Source: Corynebacterium genitalium ATCC 33030 (GTDB lineage Bacteria > Actinomycetota > Actinomycetes > Mycobacteriales > Mycobacteriaceae). From it: a stretch of DNA of 64,000 bases. Under the pieces are notes generated by a model. It saw only the letters and a program-made list of their open reading frames with translations, made no database searches and was not told the origin of the DNA. A program made the position numbers and the translations under genes. The stretch spans positions 2,129,448 to 2,193,447 of the forward strand of contig NZ_CM000961.1 in the NCBI RefSeq assembly GCF_000143825.1. Direction: 5' to 3'. Below are positions 1-8,808 of this stretch, one piece after another. Numbering within the stretch: position 1 is the first letter of the stretch; each line of letters opens with the position of its first letter.

Positions 1-1
1 C

Positions 2-613
2 ACCGAGGCGCTCATCGTCCTGGGCATCGTCATCGCCGTCCAGCAGCTCGAAGGCAACGTACTCTCCCCGCTGCTGCAGTCTCGCGCGATGAACCTGCAC
101 CCTGTGGTCGTCTTGGTCTCCGTCACCGTCGGCGGCGGTCTTTTCGGCCTTGTCGGCGCGTTCCTAGCTGTTCCCGCCGCCGCGACCGTTGCCGTGATCT
201 TCCGCTACATGCAGGACATGCTCCAGCTGCACGCCGGCGAAGTCAGCGCGGACGATCTCGAGTTCGCCACCGACGTGGGCAAGGCGCTCGCCGAAGCAGA
301 AGAGCAAGAAAGCGCGGCGCAACGCGATGAGCTCATCGACAACCATGTCTGGAAAGCGCCGAGCATTGACGACGAGCCCGACGCACCCGCCCCCTCCCCC
401 GGCTCAACGCTCGTGCGCCAGTGGAACAAGGTGGCCGCCCGACGCCGCTCCGACAAAGCAATGGACAAGACGGCGGACACGACAGAGGACAAGACCGCCT
501 CAGCGAAGACCGGCGGCGACGGCGCGAACGGCTCGAACGGCTCAGCACGGAAAACTCGCCGTTTCGAACTTGCGTTCGGTACATCCAAGGGTGGCGGCGA
601 GGACATGTCCTAA
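2..613 (+). CDS. AI-2E family transporter, C-terminal part (cut by window start)
   Basis: The frame is open from the first bases, so the gene begins outside the window. The visible 203 residues start with the family's conserved hydrophobic core containing QQLEGNVLSPLL and SRAMNLHP, followed by two hydrophobic helices (VVVLVSVTVGGGLFGLVGAF and the next stretch). About 100 charged, low-complexity residues rich in Glu, Asp, Lys and Ala follow and would lie in the cytoplasm. Members of this family are polytopic exporters; several have roles unrelated to autoinducer-2, so the substrate is unknown. It ends 21 nt before rmuC, so cotranscription is possible. Confidence 0.85.
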   Translation, partial: TEALIVLGIVIAVQQLEGNVLSPLLQSRAMNLHPVVVLVSVTVGGGLFGLVGAFLAVPAAATVAVIFRYMQDMLQLHAGEVSADDLEFATDVGKALAEAEEQESAAQRDELIDNHVWKAPSIDDEPDAPAPSPGSTLVRQWNKVAARRRSDKAMDKTADTTEDKTASAKTGGDGANGSNGSARKTRRFELAFGTSKGGGEDMS

Positions 614-634
614 CCGTATGCAAGGGTGAGACAC

Positions 635-1726
635 ATGAGTTCTGTGTCCCCAGCGCTGACTTTCACCCTTGTCTTCCTCGCGTTCATTCTCGGGCTGCTT
701 GCCGGTGCGGCCGCGATGCACCTATTGCGCCGCCCCGCATCCCCGCCTTCCCAGCCGCCGCGGCAGGATGTGCGGCGGGAGTTGGAGCCGTTGGAGAGGG
801 CCGTCGATAAGCTCGCGGCGCAGTTGCGTGACATGGATGAAGATCGCGCTGTCGCCCACTCAGCGCTCGCCGGGCAGGTGCAGGCCGTGACGCGTGCGAG
901 TTCACGGCTGAGCGATCGCACGGATCAGCTGGTCAACGCGCTGCGCTCACCGAACACGCGCGGGCGTTGGGGCGAGATGCAGCTCGAACGTGTCGTGGAG
1001 CTCGGCGGCATGGTCAAGTACTGCGACTTCGACGTGCAGCAAGCAGCGCGTATCGACGGTCAGCTGCTCCGCCCCGACATGATCATCCGGTTAAGCCGCG
1101 GCCGCAACATCGTGGTGGATGCGAAAGTGCCGTTCAGCGCCTACCTCGACGCGCTCAACACGGAGGATCCCGAGGAGAAAGCCGGCTATCTGCGCAGGCA
1201 CAGCCACCTACTGCGGCAGCACGTGGCAACACTCGGGCAGAAAGCGTACGTCGAGGCTTTCGCGCCGACGCCCGAGTTCGTGGTCATGTTCATCCCCGCC
1301 GACCCCTTCCTCGACGCAGCGCTCGAGCAAGATCCGCAGTTGCTTGACGACGCATTTGCGCGAGGCGTTGTCATCGCCACCCCCTCCACCCTGTTCGCGT
1401 TGTTGCGCACCGTCGGGCTGGGATGGCAGCAGGAAGACATCAACGCAAAGGCGGCCGAGGTGCAGCGGCTCGGTGCGCAGCTGTACACGCGGTTGGGGAC
1501 CATGGCGGAGCACTACAACCGCGTCGGCGCCTCGTTGGATAAGGCCGTCGAGGCGTTCAATGCCACGCTCGGGTCAATGGACGCCCGCGTCATGGTCACC
1601 GCACGCCGGCTGAAAGACCTCGACTTGCCCGGGCGTACGACGAGTGAACCCGCTGAACTCCGTGCGGTGACAGCCCGGGCACGCACCGCCAACGGGGAAG
1701 AAAGTTCGCACTCCCACGTCGAGTAA
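635..1726 (+). CDS. rmuC: DNA recombination protein RmuC homolog
   Basis: 363 residues if the ATG at 635 is used, which has AAGG about 9 nt upstream; a GTG at 626 is possible. An N-terminal membrane anchor (residues about 7-28) is followed by a short coiled region and the RmuC nuclease-like core: RGRWGEMQLERVVELGGM, then RPDMIIRLSRG with VDAKVPFSAYLDAL, then PEFVVMFIPADPFLDAAL and TPSTLFALLRTVGLGWQQE. RmuC proteins limit inversions at short inverted repeats in E. coli and belong to the PD-(D/E)xK group. The gene follows the AI-2E transporter closely. Family assignment is firm; the exact substrate in corynebacteria is not known. Confidence 0.92.
   Translation: MSSVSPALTFTLVFLAFILGLLAGAAAMHLLRRPASPPSQPPRQDVRRELEPLERAVDKLAAQLRDMDEDRAVAHSALAGQVQAVTRASSRLSDRTDQLVNALRSPNTRGRWGEMQLERVVELGGMVKYCDFDVQQAARIDGQLLRPDMIIRLSRGRNIVVDAKVPFSAYLDALNTEDPEEKAGYLRRHSHLLRQHVATLGQKAYVEAFAPTPEFVVMFIPADPFLDAALEQDPQLLDDAFARGVVIATPSTLFALLRTVGLGWQQEDINAKAAEVQRLGAQLYTRLGTMAEHYNRVGASLDKAVEAFNATLGSMDARVMVTARRLKDLDLPGRTTSEPAELRAVTARARTANGEESSHSHVE
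802..812. repeat. Over-represented 11-mer CGTCG[A/T]TAAGC, one of 15 copies
   Basis: Exact CGTCGATAAGC on the plus strand at 802, 5747, 17570, 19038, 31838 and 53240, and on the minus strand (as GCTTATCGACG) at 22253, 26266, 43253, 57663 and 59330. The variant CGTCGTTAAGC is at 9911 and 47751 (plus), 3849 and 30807 (minus). Two copies are intergenic (19038, 43253); most others lie in genes, often as Leu-Ile-Asp. Function unknown. Confidence 0.9.
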
Positions 1727-1765
1727 AAGCTGTCCGCGCGCGGCGGCACGGTAACATCACACAAC

Positions 1766-2572
1766 GTGTCGCATGCAACGTCCCGATCCTCAACGCAGTC
1801 AGACCCGGCAATGCCCGGTTTCTCGACGGGATCCGGCGTGGGCATCATCATCGCGGCCCTTGTCACTGGCGGCCTACTGTCCGTCTACAACGAAGCAATC
1901 GGGTGGCCGTTCCTAGCGCTGTTCGCGGTGGCCTCCTTGGTCGTGGTCACGTTTGTCAACCCGCGCGGGCTGTTTCTCATCGTTGCATCCATCCCGCTGC
2001 TGTACACATTGTTTTTGTTGGTAACGGGCACCCTCAACGCGTACTTCCAACTTCCGGAAGGCCAAACATCGCTGGGACGCACCTCTGCCCTGCTCATTTT
2101 GTATCCGCTGGTGCAGTTCTTCCCCGTGATGGCAATGGTGACCCTCGGTGCGCTGGTCATCGCGTTGTTGCGCTACCAGCTGCTGAAAAGGCACAACGAA
2201 GAGATCCGCCAGCAGGAACAGCGCCAGCGCAGGCAGGCTTCCGAATCGAATCGTCGTACCCGACGTGAGGCGACACGCTCCCGTGAGCGGACCACCACGC
2301 CGGGCAAGGTCACCGTTGAAGAGCTACTGGCACGAAGCAACGAGCCCTCCGCTTCTAGGCGTCCCGCCCAACGCCTCGCGCCCAGCAACGCACGTTCGAA
2401 GGGCCGAGACGAGCCCGTGCAGCGCAGCAATGCTCGACGCTCGGACGGGCGTGATCTCCGTCGCGTCAGCGCGCAAGACGGCCGCGACAGTGCGTGGGAC
2501 AGCCGGGATGGCGGCCGCGGATCATCCCGGCGGGTCAGTCACCGTCTCCGCGAAGACCTCTACGAAGACTAG
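1766..2572 (+). CDS. DUF6542-type membrane protein with basic C-terminal tail
   Basis: 268 residues, GTG start. A TAACAT box at 1752-1757 lies 8 nt upstream and there is no Shine-Dalgarno, which suggests a leaderless transcript. The first 140 residues hold four hydrophobic helices (about 26-44, 46-65, 69-88 and 108-136). The last 125 residues are hydrophilic and rich in Arg, Ser and Asp, including a long RRQASESNRRTRREATRSRE-like stretch that could bind nucleic acid or acidic lipid headgroups. Position next to ispH matches the mycobacterial order. No function is established; the domain name is from memory of the family and could be a neighbouring DUF. Confidence 0.7.
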   Translation: MSHATSRSSTQSDPAMPGFSTGSGVGIIIAALVTGGLLSVYNEAIGWPFLALFAVASLVVVTFVNPRGLFLIVASIPLLYTLFLLVTGTLNAYFQLPEGQTSLGRTSALLILYPLVQFFPVMAMVTLGALVIALLRYQLLKRHNEEIRQQEQRQRRQASESNRRTRREATRSRERTTTPGKVTVEELLARSNEPSASRRPAQRLAPSNARSKGRDEPVQRSNARRSDGRDLRRVSAQDGRDSAWDSRDGGRGSSRRVSHRLREDLYED

Positions 2573-2578
2573 CCGCGA

Positions 2579-3538
2579 CTACCCAGCCTGGCGCGGCGGG
2601 CGCAGGTCGCGCGGCAGCGCGAAGGTGATGGTCTCGGTGGTCGTGGTGACCTGCTCGACGTTGTCGTAGCCGCGCTCGGCGAGGTATTCCACGACTTCAC
2701 GGACAAGGATCTCGGGCACGGATGCGCCGGAGGTGACACCGACCGTGGTCACACCGTCGAACCACGCATCGTCGATCTGATGCGCATAATCAATGAGGTG
2801 CGCACCGCGTGTGCCGTTTTGCAGAGCAACCTCAACGAGACGCTTCGAGTTTGAGGAGTTTTGCGACCCGACGACGATCATCAGCTCACACTTCTCAGCG
2901 ATCGCCTTCACCGCGACCTGGCGGTTCTGGGTGGCGTAGCAAATATCGTCGCTCGGCGGATCTTCCAGATTCGGGTACTTCTTGCGCAGCAGAGCGACGA
3001 TCTCCATGGTCTCGTCGACCGACAGCGTGGTCTGCGACAACCACACCAGCTTCTGGTCCTCCGGGAACTGAGGGGCGGCGTCGACGCCCTCGACACCGTC
3101 TACCAGGTGCACCACGTCTGGCGCCTCGCCAGCGGTACCTTCGACCTCTTCGTGGCCTTCATGGCCGACGAGGAGAATGTGGTAGCCGTCGCGGGCGAAG
3201 CGCTTGACCTCATTGTGGACCTTGGTCACCAGCGGGCAGGACGCGTCGAGAGCAATGAGCTGTCGCTGCTGTGCCGATTCGCGCACGGCCGGTGAAACGC
3301 CGTGTGCAGAGAAGACAACGTGCGCGCCCTCAGGCACTTCATCGGTCTCCTCGACGAAGATGACACCGCGCTTGGACAGCGTCTCCACGACGTACTTGTT
3401 GTGCACGATCTCTTTGCGCACGTAAATGGGGGCGCCGTACTTCTCCAGCGCCTTTTCCACCGTCTCCACTGCACGGTCAACACCAGCGCAGTACCCGCGA
3501 GGGGCGGCGAGAAGGACGTTTTTTCCGGTGCTCGTCAT
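2579..3538 (-). CDS. ispH: 4-hydroxy-3-methylbut-2-enyl diphosphate reductase
   Basis: 319 residues. This is the last enzyme of the MEP isoprenoid pathway, a [4Fe-4S] enzyme making IPP and DMAPP from HMBPP. The three iron-sulfur cysteines are visible in [16 protein letters not shown] and [11 protein letters not shown], with the substrate-site His motif [26 protein letters not shown] and [10 protein letters not shown]. The ATG at 3538 is preferred over the upstream in-frame ATG at 3622 because the family begins just before the APRGYC motif and a TACCCT box (3546-3551, read on the minus strand) sits exactly 7 nt upstream, consistent with leaderless expression. It is divergent from xseA. Confidence 0.97.
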   Translation of the reverse strand: MTSTGKNVLLAAPRGYCAGVDRAVETVEKALEKYGAPIYVRKEIVHNKYVVETLSKRGVIFVEETDEVPEGAHVVFSAHGVSPAVRESAQQRQLIALDASCPLVTKVHNEVKRFARDGYHILLVGHEGHEEVEGTAGEAPDVVHLVDGVEGVDAAPQFPEDQKLVWLSQTTLSVDETMEIVALLRKKYPNLEDPPSDDICYATQNRQVAVKAIAEKCELMIVVGSQNSSNSKRLVEVALQNGTRGAHLIDYAHQIDDAWFDGVTTVGVTSGASVPEILVREVVEYLAERGYDNVEQVTTTTETITFALPRDLRPPRQAG

Positions 3539-3603
3539 GTGCCCAAGGGTAATGGATGTGCGGGCGAAAAGGTAAGCTGGTCCCGCACAACGGAAGGGGG
3601 CTG

Positions 3604-4860
3604 ATGCCCATGGCGGGCGCACAACCGCCGAAGAGCACGCCGGAGAGGCCGTGGTCTGTTTCGCAGGTCAATGACAGCGTCAAGCAGTGGATTGAGCGTT
3701 TGGGTTGGCTGTGGATTGAGGGCCAGCTGACGCAGATCAATGTGAAGCCGTCGTGGCGGTTTTCCTACCTGACGCTGCGTGACACGCAGAAAGAGATGAG
3801 CATTCAGCTCACTGCGGACACGAAGATGGTGCGCTCGCTCGACGCCCCGCTTAACGACGGCGACCGCGTCATCGTCCTCGGCAAACCCGCCTTCTACGCC
3901 GGACGCGGTTCCTTTTCTTTGTGGGTCACGGAGATCCGCCACGTCGGCGAGGGTGAGCTGCTGGCGAAGATCGAGCAGCTGCGCAAGACGTTGGCTGCTG
4001 AGGGGCTGTTCGATCCGGCGCGGAAGAAGCCTCTGCCGTTCCTGCCGCGCCGCATCGGGCTGATCACCGGCCGCGGATCTGCCGCCGAGCGCGACGTGCT
4101 GTCGGTGGCGAAAGACCGCTGGCCGGCGGTGGACTTCCGCGTGATCAACACCCCGGTTCAAGGTGCCGGCACCGTCCCGCAGGTCGTGGAGGCGCTGCGC
4201 ACTCTCGACGATGACGAGACTGTCGACGTGATCATCATCGCCCGCGGCGGCGGCTCCGTCGAGGACCTGCTCCCCTTCTCCGAGGAGGCGCTGCAGCGTG
4301 CGGTCGCGGAGGCGTCGACGCCGGTCGTCTCAGCGATTGGCCACGAGCCGGACAACCCTGTCTTGGACAACGTCGCTGACCTGCGCGCGGCGACCCCCAC
4401 CGATGCCGCGAAGCGTGTGGTTCCGGATGTCGTCGCTGAACGCCAGATGCTTGACGACGCCCGCTCCCGCCTCTCCTCCGCCCTGCGCTCCTGGGTCAGG
4501 CGCGAACGCCACGGCCTGAGCCAGGTGCGTTCCCGCCCCGCTATGGCGAACCCCCTGACCCAGGTGACGTTGCGCCGCGAGGAACTCGACCGCGCCACCG
4601 CAGCCATCCGCCGCGACATCACACGCCTGCTCAAGCAGGAGACCGCCGAGGTCAAGGCCTTGCGTGCACAGGTGTCCGCCCTCGGTCCAGCCGCAACACT
4701 CGCCCGCGGCTACGCGGTGGTCCAGGTCCAGCCGCGCGACGGCAGCGAGCCGGAAGTGGTGACCAGCATCGCCCAGGCTCCGCCCGGCTCGCAGCTACGC
4801 ATCCGAGTTGGTGACGGTTCCATCACCGCAGCCAGCATGGCCGCCACACCCGCCGAATAA
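3604..4860 (+). CDS. xseA: Exodeoxyribonuclease VII large subunit
   Basis: 418 residues from the ATG at 3604, which has a strong GGAAGGGGG Shine-Dalgarno at about 3591; longer starts at 3556 overlap the ispH promoter. XseA degrades single-stranded DNA from both ends with XseB. An N-terminal OB fold ([15 protein letters not shown] through the YLTLRD strand) is followed by the catalytic core: [48 protein letters not shown] and TPTDAA, all typical of the family. A coiled region and a C-terminal beta segment (ARGYAVVQ) close the protein. It is followed after 27 nt by xseB, so the two subunits are cotranscribed. Confidence 0.97.
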   Translation: MPMAGAQPPKSTPERPWSVSQVNDSVKQWIERLGWLWIEGQLTQINVKPSWRFSYLTLRDTQKEMSIQLTADTKMVRSLDAPLNDGDRVIVLGKPAFYAGRGSFSLWVTEIRHVGEGELLAKIEQLRKTLAAEGLFDPARKKPLPFLPRRIGLITGRGSAAERDVLSVAKDRWPAVDFRVINTPVQGAGTVPQVVEALRTLDDDETVDVIIIARGGGSVEDLLPFSEEALQRAVAEASTPVVSAIGHEPDNPVLDNVADLRAATPTDAAKRVVPDVVAERQMLDDARSRLSSALRSWVRRERHGLSQVRSRPAMANPLTQVTLRREELDRATAAIRRDITRLLKQETAEVKALRAQVSALGPAATLARGYAVVQVQPRDGSEPEVVTSIAQAPPGSQLRIRVGDGSITAASMAATPAE

Positions 4861-4887
4861 CAGCTACGCACCCAAGGAGAACCCACC

Positions 4888-5154
4888 ATGGCAGATAACA
4901 CTTTCGGCCAAGGCACCCCGAACGCCGACGCAATCCCGGACCCGTCCTCCCTGTCCTACGAGCAGGCGCGCGATGAACTGGTTGAAACCGTGAAGATTCT
5001 CGAACTCGGCCAGATGAGCCTCGACGAATCCCTGAAGTACTGGGAGCGCGGTGAAGCCCTAGCCAAGCGCTGCGAAGTGCTTCTCGACGGCGCCGAGAAA
5101 CGCATCGAACAAGCCCTACAACAGGGCTCCGACGATGAGGAACAGGCAGAGTAA
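4888..5154 (+). CDS. xseB: Exodeoxyribonuclease VII small subunit
   Basis: 88 residues, normal for the family. The signature [41 protein letters not shown] and LDGAEKRIE helices are all present. An AAGGAG Shine-Dalgarno at about 4875 precedes the ATG. XseB subunits coat the helical arms of XseA and are needed for activity. The gene is the last of the xseAB operon; downstream lie tandem repeats and a long inverted repeat. Confidence 0.95.
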   Translation: MADNTFGQGTPNADAIPDPSSLSYEQARDELVETVKILELGQMSLDESLKYWERGEALAKRCEVLLDGAEKRIEQALQQGSDDEEQAE

Positions 5155-5179
5155 AGCCGCCTTCAGCCGAGGCCGCCGA

Positions 5180-5239
5180 CTCATCCGGCCCAGCCGCCTC
5201 ATCCGGCCCAGCTGCCTCATCCAGCCCAGCTGACTCATC
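5180..5239. repeat. 18-bp tandem repeat, 3.3 copies
   Basis: The unit CTCATCCGGCCCAGCCGC at 5180-5197 is repeated at 5198-5215 (one change) and 5216-5233 (three further changes), followed by a partial CTCATC at 5234-5239. It lies directly after xseB and is not coding in any obvious way. Confidence 0.9.
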
Positions 5240-5247
5240 GCGTAGCC

Positions 5248-5279
5248 TCCCTAACCCTCCTTACCCCTCCCCTAACCCG
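5248..5279 (-). other. G-run tract on the minus strand (possible G-quadruplex)
   Basis: The plus strand shows five C-runs in about 30 bases (CCCTAACCC, CCTTACCCC, TCCCCTAACCC). The minus strand therefore reads as GGG(G) runs separated by loops of 1-6 bases and matches the usual G3+N1-7 quadruplex pattern. It sits immediately left of the long inverted repeat. Confidence 0.55.
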
Positions 5280-5359
5280 ATTAGCTAGAAACAGACGACT
5301 AGAACGTCCGAAAATCAGGCCCGAAAGGATCATTCCAGTCGTTTGTTTCTAGCTAATCG
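5278..5359. repeat. Long inverted repeat between convergent genes (27-bp arms, 28-nt loop)
   Basis: The left arm 5278-5304 begins CGATTAGCTAGAAACA and is the reverse complement of the right arm 5333-5359 except at two positions, one of which is a G-U pair in RNA. The loop is 5305-5332. It lies between the convergent xseB and DUF4245 genes, so it could stop transcription in both directions, though there is no T-run. The arms are A+T-rich relative to the flanks. Confidence 0.85.
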
Positions 5360-5384
5360 CGGACGGGGCAGGACGGGTTGGCCT

Positions 5385-5406
5385 GGGGCCGGGTTTCGGG
5401 CCGGGG
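5385..5406 (+). other. Canonical G-quadruplex motif
   Basis: Four G-runs at 5385-5388, 5391-5393, 5398-5400 and 5403-5406 are separated by loops of 2, 4 and 2 bases. More G-runs lie at 5365-5368, 5375-5377, 5414-5417 and 5420-5428. It flanks the long inverted repeat on the right, mirroring the G-run tract of the opposite strand on the left. Confidence 0.6.
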
Positions 5407-5453
5407 CGCGACTGGGGACGGGTTGGGGTCTGTTGTGAGCTAGTGCTATCGAA

Positions 5454-6011
5454 TTACAGCGGCTCGGAAGCGGCGAACGCTTCAATGAGTTCGCGGAATT
5501 CGGCATCGGGGGCGGCGCCGGTGACCAGCAAGCGGACATCGTCAAGGTCAACGACCCACAGATCACGCACATCTTTGGCATCCGAGGTGTAAACGGTCGC
5601 CGGAAAGTCCGCGACGGTCTCTTCGCGGGAGAGTTCGCGGTACTTCCCATCGGCTTGCGCTGCCTCATCGGCCGGCACACCGGTTTCGGTCACTTGCAAA
5701 AAGCCTTCTCCGGGGGTGACCCAGCCGGCGACGGGGGCGGGGGTGCCGTCGATAAGCGTGCGGCGTGCTGAGTTATTCGTCCACCCCTCCGGCATCTGAG
5801 GGAAACGCACCGGGAAATCGGCTGCGCGGGCCTCCATCTCCATGAACGTGCGGCCGTCGACCTCATGTACTGGGCCGTTTTCCGGGCGGCCCGGGTTGAA
5901 CTCGCACATCCCAGTGAACGCCACCGACAGGATCATGAGCGCGGCAATGAGCACGACATTGATCGTCATGTCCCTGCCGTCCTGGAAAATCCGCGGTTTC
6001 TCGTCAGCCAC
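5454..6011 (-). CDS. DUF4245-type anchored extracytoplasmic protein
   Basis: 185 residues from a GTG at 6011. A CATACT box (6019-6024 on the minus strand) lies exactly 7 nt upstream, suggesting a leaderless mRNA. The N-terminus is cytoplasmic ([13 protein letters not shown]), followed by one helix (about residues 16-34) and an exported alpha/beta domain with [33 protein letters not shown] and [15 protein letters not shown]. The gene is next to and divergent from glpX, as I recall for the Mycobacterium Rv1100 locus. No function is established. Position 5747-5757 inside the gene is one of the CGTCGATAAGC copies. Confidence 0.8.
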   Translation of the reverse strand: MADEKPRIFQDGRDMTINVVLIAALMILSVAFTGMCEFNPGRPENGPVHEVDGRTFMEMEARAADFPVRFPQMPEGWTNNSARRTLIDGTPAPVAGWVTPGEGFLQVTETGVPADEAAQADGKYRELSREETVADFPATVYTSDAKDVRDLWVVDLDDVRLLVTGAAPDAEFRELIEAFAASEPL

Positions 6012-6129
6012 GCCTGCAAGTATGGCATGCCCGCTGCGCCCCACCCCAATTGCTCCGGAGCAGCAGGAAAAATGCCACAATAGGCTAATACACGTATCGA
6101 TCTGCAACTGCCCCAGGAGGCACAAACCA

Positions 6130-7137
6130 ATGGGTAACCCCGTCGAAGCACCCGACCGCAATCTAGCGATGGAACTCGTTCGCGTCACGGAGGCCGCCGC
6201 CCTAGCCTCCGGCCGCTGGGTCGGCCGCGGCAAGAAGAACGAAGGCGACGGAGCCGCTGTCGACGCGATGCGCAAGATGATCAACTCCGTGAACATGGAC
6301 GGCATCATCGTCATCGGTGAAGGTGAGAAGGACGAAGCGCCGATGCTGTACAACGGCGAGCGCGTCGGCAACGGTCAGGGTGCAGAGCTCGACATCGCTG
6401 TCGACCCTGTTGACGGCACCCGCCTGATGGCCGAGGGTCGCCCGAACTCCATCTCCGTCATCGCGGTCGCTGAGCGCGGCACCATGTACGACCCGGCCGA
6501 TGCGTTCTACATGAACAAGATCGCCGTCGGCCCCGAGGCAGCAGGCAAGATCGACATCACGGCGCCGGTGGCGCACAACATCGAGGTCGTTGCGAAGGCG
6601 AAGGGCATTGAGCCGCGCGACGTTACTGTTGTTGTCCTCGACCGCCCGCGCCACGCCGAGCTCGTCGCTGACATCCGCGCCGCTGGTGCGAAGGTCCGCT
6701 TCATCATGGACGGCGACGTTGCTGGGGCCATCGCTGCAGCACGCAACAACAACTCCATCGATATTGCGATGGGCGTCGGCGGCACCCCGGAGGGCGTCAT
6801 CACTGCCTGCGCCCTGAAGTGCCTTGAGGGCGAAATCCAGGGCATGCTCGCCCCGCAGTCCGACGAAGAACGTGAAAAGGTCGTCGCAGCCGGCCACGAT
6901 CTGACCCGCGTCTTGGGCATCAACGACCTGGTCAGCTCCGACAACTGCTACTTCTCCGCCACCGGCGTGACCAACGGCGACATGCTGCGCGGTGTCTCCT
7001 ACCGCGCCAACGGCGCTACCACCCGTTCCTTGGCGATGCGCTCAAAGTCCGGAACCGTCCGCCTCGTCGAATCCCAGCACCAGCTGGCCAAGCTGCGCGA
7101 ATACTCCGTTGTGGACTACTCCGGTCCGAACAACTAA
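6130..7137 (+). CDS. glpX: Class II fructose-1,6-bisphosphatase
   Basis: 335 residues from the ATG at 6130, preceded by AGGAGG at 6115-6120. The enzyme hydrolyses fructose-1,6-bisphosphate to fructose-6-phosphate and is the gluconeogenic FBPase of corynebacteria. Class II features are visible: [48 protein letters not shown] (metal-binding Asp), [11 protein letters not shown] and [13 protein letters not shown]. The frame is open further upstream, but the Shine-Dalgarno and family length fix the start. A strong intrinsic terminator follows. Confidence 0.97.
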   Translation: MGNPVEAPDRNLAMELVRVTEAAALASGRWVGRGKKNEGDGAAVDAMRKMINSVNMDGIIVIGEGEKDEAPMLYNGERVGNGQGAELDIAVDPVDGTRLMAEGRPNSISVIAVAERGTMYDPADAFYMNKIAVGPEAAGKIDITAPVAHNIEVVAKAKGIEPRDVTVVVLDRPRHAELVADIRAAGAKVRFIMDGDVAGAIAAARNNNSIDIAMGVGGTPEGVITACALKCLEGEIQGMLAPQSDEEREKVVAAGHDLTRVLGINDLVSSDNCYFSATGVTNGDMLRGVSYRANGATTRSLAMRSKSGTVRLVESQHQLAKLREYSVVDYSGPNN

Positions 7138-7171
7138 GCTCCGCGCTTTACGACGAAACCTCCCACTTAGG

Positions 7172-7198
7172 CCGCCCGGTATCACTGGGCGGTTTTCT
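7172..7198 (+). terminator. Intrinsic terminator of glpX
   Basis: CCGCCCGGT pairs with the segment up to GGGCGG around an ATC triloop (9 bp including one G-T pair), followed immediately by TTTTCTT. Confidence 0.9.
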
Positions 7199-7333
7199 TA
7201 TGCAAAAACGACTAACGCGGCCGATCGACGTATCCCCTATTCGGTCTCCTCGGATCGGCAAATCAGGAATAATGGCGGATGTCAGGAGCGGCGCTACCCG
7301 CGCCGGAACACGTTCCAACCGCAAAGGATGATT

Positions 7334-8731
7334 ATGGCTGATCAGGAATACCGCATCGAGCACGACACCATGGGTGAAGTGAAGGTGCCCGTGAACGCGC
7401 TGTGGCGTGCACAGACCCAGCGTGCCGTGGAGAACTTCCCCATCTCCGGCCGTGGGCTCGAGGCGCAGCAGATCCGCGCACTCGGCCTGCTCAAGGCTGC
7501 GTGTGCGCAGGTGAACAAGGACCTGGGCAACCTGGACGCCGAGAAGGCCGATGCCATTATCGCCGCCGCGAAGGAAATCGCTGACGGCCAGCACGACGAC
7601 GAGTTCCCGATCGACGTTTTCCAGACCGGTTCCGGTACCTCGTCCAACATGAACACCAATGAGGTCATCGCGTCGATCGCGAAGGCGAACGGTGTAGAGG
7701 TTCACCCGAACGATGACGTGAACATGGGCCAGTCCTCCAACGACACCTTCCCCACCGCGACCCACGTCGCCGCGACCGAGGCAGCTGCGAACGACCTCAT
7801 CCCGGCGCTGCAGGTGCTGCACGAGTCCCTGGACAAGAAGGCCAATGAGTGGAAGGAAGTGGTCAAGTCCGGCCGCACCCACCTCATGGACGCTACCCCG
7901 GTCACCCTGGGTCAGGAGTTTTCCGGCTACGCCCGCCAGATCGAGCTGGGCATTGAGCGCGTGCGCAACACCCTGGAGCATCTCGGTGAGCTGGCCATCG
8001 GCGGCACCGCTGTGGGCACCGGCATCAACACTCCGGCTGAGTTCGGCGGCAAGGTCACCGAGGAGCTGAAGAAGCTCACTGGTGTCGAGCAGCTGTCCGA
8101 GGCCAAGAACCACTTCGAGGCGCAGGCCAACCGCGACGGTCTGGTCGAATTCTCGGGCGCGATGCGTTCTGTGGCTGTCTCCCTGTACAAGATCGCCAAT
8201 GACATCCGCTTGATGGGTTCCGGCCCGCTCGCCGGCCTCGCCGAGATTCACCTGCCGGACCTGCAGCCGGGTTCGTCCATCATGCCGGGCAAGGTCAACC
8301 CGGTGCTGTGCGAGACCGCTACCCAGGTCTCTGCGCAGGTCATCGGTAACGATGCAGCTGTTGCGTTCGCCGGCACCCAGGGCCAGTTCGAGCTCAACGT
8401 GTTCATCCCGGTCATGGCGCGCAACGTTCTCGAGTCCGCGCGTCTGCTGGCGAACACCTCCCGTCAGTTCGCCACCAAGCTTGTCGACGGTATCGAGCCC
8501 AGCGAGGAGCGCATGCGCACCCTCGCCGAGTCCTCTCCGTCGATCGTGACCCCGCTGAACTCTGCAATCGGTTACGAAAACGCCGCCAAGATTGCCAAGC
8601 ACGCGGTCAAGGAAGGCATCACCATCCGCCAGGCCACCATCGACCTGGGCTTCATCGGCGACGACCTCACTGAAGAAGAGATGGACAAGCGCCTCGACGT
8701 GCTGTCGATGGCGAACACCGACCGCAACTAG
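7334..8731 (+). CDS. fumC: Class II fumarate hydratase
   Basis: 465 residues from the ATG at 7334, with AAAGG at 7323-7327; the ATG at 7328 is too close to it. FumC interconverts fumarate and malate in the TCA cycle. The signature [12 protein letters not shown] (catalytic Ser loop) is present, as are [26 protein letters not shown] and [20 protein letters not shown]. The gene follows glpX after a terminator, so it has its own promoter, and it is followed by its own terminator. Confidence 0.97.
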   Translation: MADQEYRIEHDTMGEVKVPVNALWRAQTQRAVENFPISGRGLEAQQIRALGLLKAACAQVNKDLGNLDAEKADAIIAAAKEIADGQHDDEFPIDVFQTGSGTSSNMNTNEVIASIAKANGVEVHPNDDVNMGQSSNDTFPTATHVAATEAAANDLIPALQVLHESLDKKANEWKEVVKSGRTHLMDATPVTLGQEFSGYARQIELGIERVRNTLEHLGELAIGGTAVGTGINTPAEFGGKVTEELKKLTGVEQLSEAKNHFEAQANRDGLVEFSGAMRSVAVSLYKIANDIRLMGSGPLAGLAEIHLPDLQPGSSIMPGKVNPVLCETATQVSAQVIGNDAAVAFAGTQGQFELNVFIPVMARNVLESARLLANTSRQFATKLVDGIEPSEERMRTLAESSPSIVTPLNSAIGYENAAKIAKHAVKEGITIRQATIDLGFIGDDLTEEEMDKRLDVLSMANTDRN

Positions 8732-8743
8732 CTGCCACGGTTT

Positions 8744-8778
8744 AAGGCTCAGCGTGCTCGCTCGCTGGGCCTTCTTTC
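8744..8778 (+). terminator. Intrinsic terminator of fumC
   Basis: AAGGCTCAGCG (8744-8754) pairs with CGCTGGGCCTT (8763-8773) with one G-T pair and an 8-nt loop; CTTTC follows. Stem extent is clear; the T-run is short. Confidence 0.8.
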
Positions 8779-8808
8779 ATGTCGTTTTTCAGGTGTAGTC
8801 TTCGATGA

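Noticed and set aside
5180..5239. CRISPR-like short tandem repeats
   Set aside because: The 18-bp units are directly adjacent with no spacers, and no cas gene lies nearby.
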